From the NCBI GenBank assembly GCA_032209605.1, contig JASFXZ010000001.1, positions 34,662,619-34,726,618 on the forward strand: a stretch of 64,000 nt of DNA, in the 5' to 3' direction. Source of the DNA: Mactromeris polynyma (taxonomy: Eukaryota; Mollusca; Bivalvia; Venerida; Mactridae). The notes beneath the pieces were generated by a model. It saw only the letters and a list, made by a program, of their open reading frames with translations, did no database searches and was not told the origin of the DNA. This document shows positions 50,701 through 61,100 of the stretch, piece after piece (position 1 is the stretch's first letter; each line of letters begins with the position of its first letter). The translations under genes and the position numbers were made by a program.

Positions 50701-53700
50701 AAGAAACATTGATTTGTCGAGGTCGCTATTGAATAACCCTATTTGATGGAAAATAATCAGTATTATTTTATTTAGAAGTGATATTAATTTCAGATATGAA
50801 TAGACTTTTAGTTGTTCTTCATCTGTAATGATTTATTTGACTTGGTGATAATTTGCCTTGATAGTATCAGATATCAACTTTAAATGATAAAAAATACTTA
50901 TTCCGAATTGGCTATAATTGACAGGACACGAATGAAGCAAATCCACTGCCAATTATATCAATGAACGGCCTTTTATTCAACCTATTAAAAGCCATTAGAT
51001 TTTTTTGTTAGAAACGTTTAGTCACATTACAGACTTCAATTGATTCGGGTAAAAAATCGAAATCAGACGGAAATAACACTTTATAGAGATTTCAGTTACA
51101 GCAAATGAGCATTGTGGGTAAAATATCGGTCACGTGACGGGACTGTTGGTTTTGAACACTGTCACGTGATCTACATCCTACAGATGGCATTCAACACATA
51201 TGTTCGGTTACCATGTGTCATTCACTTAGATTCCACTCCCTTACTGACCAATTAGTTTTTACTGTCCTATTTATACAACATGATCATTATTATAATAAAA
51301 ATAAATTATTACTTTTTATTGAGGCAGTTTGTGATTACGGTATAATGTACAACTTAGGTGCCACAACACGTTTAGTTAAATTGATTTTGTTGCTGGTGTT
51401 AATCTCATTATGTTGTAGGACTGCTATTGTTGTTTGTGCTGGAATTATTTTTTTGTAAAAGTTGTAGTCATGATTGTTTTTGTTGTTGAAATTTAATGTA
51501 TTGAAATACGCAGGGATGATAAAATGTTTTTGAGGAACAATTGTTTGTTTTCTTGTATTATTGGAAAATAAAAAATTGTCTATAACAATATCATTTCAGG
51601 AGAAATACTCCCGCGTGCTTAAACTCACCACTTCTAGGAATACTCGTGTAGTTTGATTTGTAACGAGAATAAATCTAATTTCTTGTCGAAAGAAAAAAAA
51701 CTGTTGAGAGAAAATGATGTAGGTGAGGTTTTGACGAGAAATTGTTGAAATTAAAATACTTTTCTAAACTGCTGTTCGGATTTTAAGTGGATTAAATAAA
51801 AGTAAATTTTCCGGCAGACGATCGTGCAGCCATTATTTATGTAAATGTTACTAAATTATATTTGTCTAATTTTTGAAATCAGTTTCATATGCCTGTTAAT
51901 ATTATTTAGAATTTAGCCTAAGATTCCATTAAATTAAATCCCATCTAAACACTTAGGTTTTGGCAGATGTCAATTTTACAGGAAGAATATTAAATGTGCG
52001 CTCTTGAATATATCTGAATACTTTCGCTTAATTAAATAAAATCTAACTTTAATAATGTTTATTATGTCGCTCAGCCTCTACTAATACTTTTAAGTGGAAA
52101 CCACGGGCCGGGTAAGAATTTATGTATTATTTCGCCAGATTCCCGGTACATACACTTCAATTCACGGCATATGGTTTCCGACAAACGTATGAAATCTTAA
52201 GATATCCATAAATCCAAAATAAATATTCAACATCATTTAAATTATGACAGTTGCTGTTTTTATATACCCACAGCGTTCAGAGCGGAATTAATTGGTTCCA
52301 TTCGCTATGGAACTCTTCAATTTGAAGGAAAGAAAGTGCTATTGACGGGTTATGGTTTTAAATCGCGGAATGGTTCCACATTCATCAAAGATGTCATGAT
52401 GGCTCATATGATGTTCATTAATACCACATAAACAAAATTGGCTGGCAGACAATGATTCGTTGTACATACAAGAATCATTGAAACATAAACTAGATCCATT
52501 GTTAAAATCTCATGTATAACTTTGAATGCTCGAGTATCCCTAACATTTAAAGTACCTTGCAAGTTGCATATACACTACGCGAGGAACCAGCGGTTTAATT
52601 ACATTTAAATCATTATTTTTCGAAAAAAATGCATTAATTATAAAAACGTAGGATAAGATAATTTAGTAAATCATGAAGTAAATTTGTACTTTAAAAGTTG
52701 ATTATGTGAAGACTCGACCGACGTAATGCATTCTGTATAAAAACGAAGTTCGACAGGTGCCTATGTCAAAGGGCCATGTACATACCGCTTTATATCACTC
52801 GAAACAATAAGTGGAATCTACAATAAAATATCATTTCACTTTACGTTAATCAGATGTATAATTAATGCGAGCGATGTTTTCCAGAAAGAGAGACTGACTG
52901 CCAACTGCACGCCGAAATCTTCGTTTTAATCTAATTATGTGGCAGGCGCGAGCTGATGAAATTCCGATCTCAACAATTTCAGCTTGTCTTGAATTCCTGA
53001 CTTCATCGCTTTCATTCTTTTTCTAACATTAAATATCAAGTTTCAAGATATGATTAGTGAAATTTGGATTTGTATTGAAGCGTATCGTGCTACATTCTAT
53101 CGTTCATTACTTCCCGTTGATCGTTTTACATCATGTGGACGCTTTGAGCGGGCCCATGACTGCGTTTGGCAGACCCGGATCTCTTTACAAGCTTCTATGG
53201 ATTCAACATCTGATGTTTCCATCAAAATATAATTATACTAGTGCACTGAAGCTTTTGTTAGGAATAACAAACGAACATCATAATACCAAACGTTTCGCAG
53301 AAAAACATTAATGTTCTATTAAGAATCGAGAACTTCACCGAGCGCCGGAAGTTGTAGATCTATAATTTCAATTAATGGATTTCCGAGTAGTCCAGCTCAA
53401 AAACGGTCACGCCATATACTGGCATGCTTTACATAAAATTATCATTACATTGTTTCCATGCTCTGATGGATTTGAGATATGTGTGCCCAGAATTTGTCAA
53501 CTATATGTACGGCGGAGGAAAAATAAATGTGGATATATCATCTTTACTCAAACTGTCAAGGAGAACGAACGCCTCATCCGGGCATCGAATCTACGAGCTC
53601 CCGACTGGCAGTCGATTGTTGTACCGATTGTTCTGATCGGGTGGAATACCGGAATCATGGATAAATTACGACCCTAAGTGTCACTGTGTACAAATACATA

Positions 53701-56700
53701 TCTTCTTAACCCGATTCCCACTGCCAGAAAATTTTGTAGGAAATTTTATTATTTTGATTGCTTGACAGGAACCGCTGTATGATCCAATATTAAAGTATGA
53801 ACGAACTTTTTATATCTTATCTTAATTTATCATAAAACAGTTATACAGAATAAATAAAACAGATACTGTTTTAAACACTCGGAAATGATAGGCACTGCTT
53901 TCATCAACGTATCAATTTTCTAAATCCCTGATTTATTCGCTGCCACTCTTGAATCAAAACTTACATTAAAATGCTACTTATATCTTATTGTCTCTCAAAG
54001 ACATAAACAAATTTTAAATTTACGACCATGCCCGTGAATTATCGCGGAAAACCCACCCTTTCTGACCGTGTGGGGCCGATCGTATCACGTATCATTGTTT
54101 TAATATCGCTACAATCTTTCGGCTATCTTTCGTCGGAATCTGCGCTAAATCTAAATCAACGTATTAACTTCCCGCTTCATAGCATATTTCTTAGTTTCAA
54201 CTGACATCTTATTTCATTCTTAATCCACCAAGTATCAAGAAATATTACTGATAAGCCCCTTGTTGATGTCTATAAAGATTCCATAAAGATTGGGTCAGAT
54301 CGTTCCGACGTATCAAAAGTTCCTGTCAACTGTTCACGTGAAATCTCGTTACCGTTACCCGCGAGATTATACGAGAAATCTTGATTCCATTTTGATCCGT
54401 CTGAGATACGGATTATAACCTGTCACATTTAGTGAATGATAAGTACTCACAATTTTCTGTGTTGATAAAATAAAGGTATGATAAAATATGTGCAACATTT
54501 CTAAGCATAGCCTTTGTTTTCTGCTTGACGTCTGGATTTCATTTATTTTGCAGAAAACGATATTTATCTCAGAGACAATATTACAAAACATGTTTGTTTT
54601 TCGTAAAGTGTATTGGCCATGGTGGATGCACGTCGCAAATAAAATGCATACATATATTTATGCCAATTATACAAGAAAGCATTTGTCATAATATTAATTG
54701 AATCACACTCGAGCAAAACTTTCAGCAGGAGCAGGTTTACACCACACCTATGCATTTACGGCAGATTTTTATGTTGCACTTTTGTAATGCAAGTGAGTAA
54801 GCTAAAACATTGTCTATGATTTGTTAAGTACAGTGTGACCTGTCTAAAGCAACACCCCACGGGGGACGCACGTGGTGACCGTTGTTTAGAGGTTGATGCT
54901 CTATATAGAGGTTAATTGAGAGTATATCCTTACTAATGGAAACTTGATACTGTTGTCAGAGAGAGACTGGTGCACTGGAGTGGTTGCACTGTATAGCTGA
55001 GCTCACAACTTGACTGGTGCACTGGAGTGGTTGCACTGTATAGCTGAGCTCACAACTTGACTGGTGCACTGGAGTGGTTGCACTGTATAGCTGAGCTCAC
55101 AACTTGACTGGTGCACTGGAGTGGTTGCACTGTATAGCTGAGCTCACAACTTCATCAAGTGAAACGAGAATTTATAGGTAACCAAAGTTTAATTGGCGTG
55201 TGTTAATCGTGTTTAAATATTTTATTTTGAACCATAAATTATATAATTACACCACTGTAACCACGTTGCACCAGGCCGAACATTGGCCTGTTTGTGGATT
55301 GATACAAAAGTCGTGCCAACCGGATGTGAAGTACTTTTGTAGTTCAAAGTCATAGCAATGCAGGTGTAAGCCGCCATAAGTCGTGATCACAAGAAAAAGT
55401 TTGCAGTGCGACACTAGCAACTAATGATTGTCACCAATTATCGCCATCACCTACAATTTTACCAAGTTTTAACACTTTTACAACATCAAACACCCCACTT
55501 ATAGCATGATACGAATCAAACTGATTGAGTATAAAACTGAATAAACACTTTACACAATTTCTTTAATATTCAGTTTTAATAGAAGATACAGACTCACAGC
55601 ACTGGTATGTTTGAAGAAAAGACAATAAATCTAACTGATATGTATATAATTGGGACTGCCTGGTTGATTCAATTACTTAATATTTAAAACCGTCAAGTTA
55701 GTCGGCGCCTTAGCTGCTGATGTTGAAACATCTAATGAGTACTTTATGAGGCCGATTGAGATGTCATTATATCGAAATATTCTTTTAATTTCATTTATCA
55801 CTTTTTGTTAGTATTTTACGATCCCATCACAAGAAACTCACTGCATTATAATTTTCTCCGCTGTTGCACCGATTAATGAACGACTGTTGAATCGTGAACT
55901 ATGATATTCAATACTATTGATTGATCAAGAGATTTGTACTGCTTTTTTCGTAGTGTACATATCGCAATAATTGGGCAAAAAGAGACAGAAAACCAGTTTT
56001 ACCAAGAGAAAAAGAAAACTATATTACGACATGTTGAACATGACTGGCTTTTAAGTTCGTATCACCCGGTTGTCTAAGTTAATATTAAAGCAGTATATCA
56101 TTGGGTAGGTATGCACGGGACAAGATCAAGGGAATCCCTAATTAACATTGAAGTTCATGATTAATATTTCAATGACTTCAGATCCTTGGATACTTTGAGG
56201 AACGTAGGTTGCATAGTCAGCTATTAAATGTGACTAACAACTGATGCAAACGTTCAGTAGTCAATATTTATAATTACTTTTTGTTGAGTATGATATATTA
56301 TGCAATAAACACATATTTAGAATATTTCAATTAGTTTATCGATTCAACAATAGAAGTTCCATTAATAATCTGTGAAAATATTTCTTACTGAAAAAAACAT
56401 CACCCTGAACCAACTGGACATGCGTACGTGAATAAAACAGGCCGGACCGTCGATAACGATTAATTATTGCTGTTCATGTATTAATGTTTCGTTTCAAACG
56501 TGTCATAATGTCATAAAAATAAACGTTTATTCTCGATAACTTATCAGCTTGAATTGTACAGCAATTCTTTGTATAAGACAGAGCAAGGAAAGTCAACATG
56601 TTTATTTAACGATTTAAGAGGAACATGTCCGAGAAAAAGTAGACTTGAGATTGCGTGACTGTGTCTCCCTTAGCTGTCTCCGCCATGGAGTTTGGGTAAT

Positions 56701-58158
56701 TGTCTTGTTACATAGTTAGCCTTGATTTAGTTGACGCAAAGTCATGTTAGATAATATTCCTAAATCTTTGACGGCATAATTTATGAAGAAAAATACAATA
56801 AGTATAATCAATTATCATTTTGGAAGATTATCGCATGTTTCATGAAGCATTTTACACAAATTACTATATATGTAGCCGTCAAAACATTGTTACCCACCCC
56901 CTCCATTTCAGTGATACATTCTTCGGTTGGTTACATCAAGGCTTGGTAACATTGTGAATATAGTTCAAACGTATTTATTTTACACTGTGAATCAAGTAGT
57001 TACAACTCATTTTATTTTTTCTTGATGAACGATTTCAATGTTTCAAACCATTACTCGCGCCTTATACAGAGATTTCGAGAAGCGCGGAGGAATATCTGCA
57101 TACAGATCGTCTATTCTGATATCAAATATGAATAAAACAGGGAGGTGCATGTAAAAACTTATTTGTCCAATAATATCACAGACAAGTCGACAATATCAGC
57201 TTAGATGCTCTCAGAATGGTCAATATTTATTGTGTGAGGAAGTCTTTATGCTGCTCTCCGAACCAAAATACAATAACTTCACAGCATCTGATGAAATATT
57301 GCTAGTTTTCAAGACGATCAGTATTTATACAACCGATCATGGGCGTCACCAGATATATGATACAATAGTGCATGAACTAAAGTAGAGGAAATGCTTTCAT
57401 AAAAACACCTAATTTCCTACCTATATACTATACGAATAATAAAATCAAATCTAGGCAATGTTGCTCAAAATTATGGAGTATCTATGAGTTTGTGTGTGTT
57501 TCTATCAAACAATTGAAAAGGACTTAACTGCAAACTTGCTATAAACCTGGTGCTTATTTATTTAATCTTCGTCTTCTTCATATGTTATTTTGTCTCATAT
57601 AGATATACAAAGTGGGATCAATATAAATTGTTACACAACAAAATGTTAATAAACTGGATATACAGTCGGACCTCGTTTATTCGACAACCTTTTATCCGAA
57701 TACTCGATATCATCCGAGATAAACATGAGGTCCCTATGTATCTTCTAATGCGCGTCGAATTGAAATGGGCTATTCGAAATCATGTATTATTCGAAATTAA
57801 GTTTCGGGCCCGATTAATTCGAATGAACGAGGTCCAACTGTATGTAGAATATGTAGGGGCAGATAACTGTATATAGAATATGTAGGGGCAGATAACTGTA
57901 TATAGAATATGTAGGGGCAGATAACTGTACATAGAATATGTAGGGGCTGATAACTGTATGTAGAATATGTAGGGGCAGATAACTGTACATAGAATATGTA
58001 GGGGCTGATAACTGTATGTAGAATATGTAGGGGCTGATAACTGAATGTAGAATATGTAGGGGCAGATAACTGTATATACACATACCTCTTTTTTGCATAA
58101 ACTGGAACAAATCATCTAGAAATTCTTTTCTCTTCGGGTCATCGCTGATCTCATAAAG
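35608..58158 (-). CDS. ARID3: ARID3-family transcription factor (dead ringer/Bright), C-terminal five exons, 5' part missing
   Basis: Coding exons in gene order are 58158-58086, 41363-41180, 40954-40743, 38657-38409 and 35714-35608. They join in frame with GT-AG borders into 825 nt, or 274 residues plus TGA (35610-35608). Residues 1 to about 120 form the extended ARID DNA-binding domain (DDPKRKEFLDDLFQFMQKRG, VNRIPIMAKQTLDLYELF, GGLVEVINKKLWREI, SSITSAAFTLRTQYMKYLYP, ELQAAIDGNRREGRR), nearly identical to fly dead ringer and human ARID3A/B. Next come a Pro/His/Gly linker, a charged Met/Glu/Ala-rich helix, and the REKLES-beta segment (VVSMEINGIMYQGVLFA), which in ARID3 proteins mediates self-association and nuclear traffic. 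Family members bind AT-rich DNA in the nucleus and act in development. The first exon here opens inside the domain at LYEI; the usual preceding GWTYEEQFKQ exon was not found up to position 64000, so the gene must begin to the right. Confidence 0.95.
35715..38408 (-). other. ARID3 last intron
   Basis: Noncoding. Two CRE-type sites, TGACGTAA (36793-36800) and TGACGTCA (36808-36815), lie 15 bp apart, the second preceded by CCAAT. The rest is AT-rich without repeats. Confidence 0.6.
38409..38657 (-). CDS. ARID3: ARID3 exon, Met/Glu/Ala-rich helix before REKLES-beta
   Basis: The acceptor is ACTTATTGCAG and the donor AGAA|GTAAGT. The 83-residue piece contains an Arg/Glu/Met/Ala-rich, probably helical stretch with repeated MEEA motifs and then EEPPRKR, which resembles a basic nuclear-localisation patch in the position of the REKLES-alpha region. 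Confidence 0.92.
38658..40742 (-). other. ARID3 intron between linker and helix exons
   Basis: Noncoding, AT-rich. I see no repeat or coding signal on either strand. Confidence 0.6.
40743..40954 (-). CDS. ARID3: ARID3 exon, end of ARID and linker
   Basis: The acceptor is CTTTTCACAG and the donor TTCAG|GTATGAG. It codes for YMKYLYPYECEKLHLSS and ELQAAIDGNRREGRR, the C-terminal extension specific to ARID3, followed by a Pro/His/Asn-rich linker with no family-wide motif. ORF calling alone would extend it wrongly at both ends. Confidence 0.95.
41180..41363 (-). CDS. ARID3: ARID3 exon, core ARID domain
   Basis: The acceptor is TCTTTCAG and the donor ACA|GTAAGT. It codes for SPVNRIPIMAKQTLDLYEL through SSITSAAFTLRT, the helix-turn-helix core that contacts DNA in ARID proteins. 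It enters in phase 1 and leaves two bases (CA) that the next exon completes to Gln. Confidence 0.96.
48610..49092. repeat. 32 bp minisatellite, about 15 copies
   Basis: The unit is GGTATGAATATACATCTGTG then TATCTAGGTCCA, with variants GAACATA, TCTGGG and CTTAGG. As 32 is not a multiple of 3, open frames arise in several - strand frames without being genes. Confidence 0.95.
49325..50325. repeat. 1 kb heptamer-based tandem repeat
   Basis: Built of alternating 7-mers such as GAGTGTT and GAATGCT. Left part shows a 21 bp order (TGAGTTCTGAGTATTGAATGC), right part a 14 bp order (GAGTGTTGAATTTT, GAGTGTTGAATGAT), one piece seven times nearly identical around 50110-50220. Confidence 0.93.
51129..51170. 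promoter_or_regulatory. paired CACGTG E-boxes in ARID3 intron
   Basis: GTCACGTGAC (51129-51138) and GTCACGTGAT (51161-51170) are 32 bp apart, about three helix turns. The sites fit bHLH-Zip factors such as USF or MITF/TFE. Confidence 0.35.
53490..53645 (-). mobile_element. tRNA-derived SINE relic
   Basis: On the - strand a decayed head ends in AGATTCGATGCCCGGATGAG, which matches the ACCCCGGATGAGGCG end of the head at 32630-32856. Similar body sequence follows. Confidence 0.5.
54831..54991. mobile_element. pogo/Tigger-like MITE
   Basis: Left end CAGTGTGACCTGTCTAAAGC and inverted right end CAGTGCAACCACTCCAGT, flanked by TA on both sides. Length 161 bp, no coding capacity. Its right end is included in a 47 bp tandem array. 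Confidence 0.5.
54965..55152. repeat. 47 bp minisatellite, 4 copies
   Basis: Copies begin GACTGGTGCACTGGAGTGG at 54965, 55012, 55059 and 55106 and are essentially identical. The unit spans the right end of the MITE and about 20 bp of its flank. Confidence 0.95.
57663..57840. mobile_element. pogo/Tigger-like MITE with TA target duplication
   Basis: The left end CAGTCGGACCTCGTTTATTC and inverted right end CAGTTGGACCTCGTTCATTC differ at two of 20 positions, and TA lies on both sides (57661-57662, 57841-57842). CAGT..ACCTCG..TATTCGA ends are typical of pogo/Tigger elements. No transposase frame. Confidence 0.85.
57838..58079. repeat. 29 bp minisatellite, about 8 copies, next to an ARID3 splice donor
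   Basis: The unit AACTGTATATAGAATATGTA GGGGCAGAT repeats from the right tip of the MITE to 6 bp before the ARID3 exon end at 58086. Variants are GTATG or GTACA and CAGATA or CTGATA. Open frames on the - strand through it are an artefact of the 29 bp period. Confidence 0.95.
58086..58158 (-). CDS. ARID3: ARID3 exon, N-terminal helix of extended ARID
   Basis: The acceptor is TCTATTTTAG and the donor AAGAG|GTATGTG. The exon codes for LYEISDDPKRKEF and DDLFQFMQKR plus one base of Gly. A 29 bp minisatellite begins 6 bp downstream of the exon end, inside the intron. Confidence 0.95.
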
Positions 58159-61100
58159 CTAAAATAGAAAAATGATGGATTTATCAAGTGTGTTATAAAT
58201 ATTCATATCGAACCTATAATCAGTAGATTTAACATGCGAACATTACAAAAGTATTACCATGCATTGAAATAGGGGGAAACACATTACACATCGTCAGATC
58301 TGTCTGTAAAAATATCCTTGATCCTTAAAGCATACCCGAAGTCCCTTTACATAATTGGAAAGTATGTTGATCTGATAAAAGAACACTAAATAGTAATGTG
58401 TATATATAGGCTTGTAATAAATGCTAATTAAATTTCTATTCACATTGCTGTGGTTATTTCAATGAATTGCATTCACACTTGCAATAATAGTATCAATGAT
58501 TCACACATCATTATCACAAGGACAAGATAGAAACGACCATTCCAAACATTTCTGCATGTCGATATGTATGAACCGACAGATAGCTTATATTATACCAATG
58601 ATTCATGCATTCAAATTGTATTCTTTAAGTAAAAACACTTTCTTAACATCTGATAGACCATTCAAGCAGTGATCGTGCAATACTTAAGGGTCGTTTTCTG
58701 AAGGTCTGAAATAACAATACCGATCCGCGGTTTTTCTAATTTCATGACTGCTTAAGTTTCAATTACATTTTTCTTCCAGTCTTATTTTCCAGTATATATG
58801 ATTCATACAAATATCTGGAATTTTATAACAACTTCTATTTCTTTCCCGTTGAATTATGGGGTAATAATTTCAAAGAGTCTTATAACGCTAGCCAGATGAC
58901 GTCGAATCCTCGATGGAAGGTATAAATGCGACGTTCCATAACTCCAAAAACCGCGCCATAATTTCAGAATTAATTCTTTAATCATTGCACGTACTTCAAA
59001 AAGACTTATTAAAGTTCAATTACAGGTGATTATACACAAAGTAAGGAGCGTATCGATAATGTTGTTTGAAAAGCATATTAAAAAATTTGCTGATTAGAAG
59101 AACGCCCATTAAGTTTTTTTTTAAATTAGACACGAATATCGAGGGGAAAATGAGACAGAGATCAAGAGAAGGTTTCATTAAATGTTGACTTTTATATTTT
59201 TTATTGAAAGAAGTGTGACTTGTCGTCTGATCGAGGTCGCTTGTATGATCACGTGTGGTGCGTACAAAATAAATTATATCACTGATTTAAAACGGTCTTG
59301 TCATACATAACTTGAATGTGATTCATAACTAAAAATTGACAGACAAACAAAACATTAAAACGATACGATTTTTCTACAAGCAGGCAAATTTGTTGATGTA
59401 AAAGGCATGGGTCATTCCTAAAGATTGTTTATCCATATGTGATGAAACTCTCGCCTGTCTGAATTGCAGAAAAACGAATATGCTGAAGTTTGAACGACCA
59501 TTCGGGGCAGTAAGACTGTTGTCAAAGTGTATAAAATACGTAAGCAGACGACTTACGAATAAAGCGCGGGAAATTGAATATATTTGTACTCAATGGTTTA
59601 TAATAAAAGGACGATATATCAGTCTATCCAGCAGCCAGTCAAAGATTCCATCATTTAATCCATCAACAGACGAGACGGAAAAATGATTCACGGATCGTAT
59701 ATACAGATTCTGTATTATTCTCTCTCTCATATTGTTTTCTGTCTAATGACATTGAAGCAAATAAATAATGGACGAAAGGAAATATCTCCCAGACTGAGAT
59801 TGTGTTTATATTTTCCGGTCTGATGATAAAAAACTAATCTCAAGATTTGTCTACAGTCAAATTATTCAATCTGCTGAAATTTGGAAATAGTATACATTAT
59901 GTATTGTTACTCGCTCGTTTATTCGGCAGAATTTCACACCAATAATTTAAGCACGAGTCTTTAAAGAAACAATTATAATCTTGCGATAAGATAAAACTGG
60001 ACTCGTAAATGTGTTCACGTTACTTCACCGTTTCTTCGCATAAACTCTGTTTATGTAATTTTCATTTTGTAAAATCAATCAATTAATTAACGATTTGTAC
60101 ACGCGCGTTGCTGAATTGTTAATATCATTCTGTAGCAAGATTTTACGCTTGCGCCAGTGTAATAGCATAACTTTAATGCCTACATGAATTAAGTATCATT
60201 CCATCATTGTTTATTGTTTTAAGAAATGGATATGCGCACAGATGATCAATTGAAGTAATTCATGCGCACGTGGACTGGTTGTTTGTATTGATGATATAGA
60301 TGACAATCAAACGTGTTAAGTATGATTTCGACATGATATTGGCGATGTTAGATATATATCATAGATCAATACAAGACAAGATGAACCGATATCAATAAAT
60401 TAGTCTGAACACTATTGAATTATAACGATTTAAATATCAATATGCGGCTTGGATGCACCGAAATTTCGAAAATAAATAGTTTCGAATTCAAACAACCTAA
60501 ACTGTGTTTTTCTTCATAAAAAAAGCCTTAATTTAAAATATTTCGACAGTATCGTACCAGACATTATCGTTAATATTTCACACTGTCTTATACATGGACG
60601 CATATCAGGTGTAAATAAGCTTCATGTAAACAAAAGGTAGTACCTTTTATCACATTAATATTATCATAGATTATTATACAATAGAGGTAGGTTTCGGAGA
60701 TCTCCCGAGGGGGACCTGTGCACGCCCATTATTAATACGATCATGTTTCAAGTTAACTATCTGTGTTGATAGATACAATTGTCTTTATTTAACATACGGT
60801 TATCTATAAACACACTTAATGATTAATTATTGTATTTAATCAAGTCAGTTGATTTTCACCAAACGTGTCGACGTCTTGTCTGAAGGGCGCATGATTTATT
60901 TCCTTCAAATCAATGTCATCAGCAGACGCTTGTTTTTTTTATCAAACAAATCAGACGACACAACTTGACAGTATGGCTATCACTATCTTCTGCAGCGTGT
61001 CTTTATAATTCTATCATACTTACTATTTAATGTTATCTCAGCTAGATTTGTACGATGTATAAAGATAAAATAAGTACATCTAATTCATCTAGCAGCATAA

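Larger units (their letters stand above)
41364..58085 (-). other. 16.7 kb ARID3 intron inside the ARID domain
   Basis: Holds four minisatellites (48610-49092, 49325-50325, 54965-55152, 57838-58079), two pogo-like MITEs, one SINE relic and a paired E-box. Parts such as 43160-43600 and 45350-45850 are more complex, homeodomain-site-rich sequence that could be enhancers. No internal exon was recognised. Confidence 0.7.

Noticed and set aside
57780..58115. Three overlapping - strand open frames through the 29 bp array
   Set aside because: Array artefact. Only the part upstream of the donor (58086-58158) is a real exon of ARID3.
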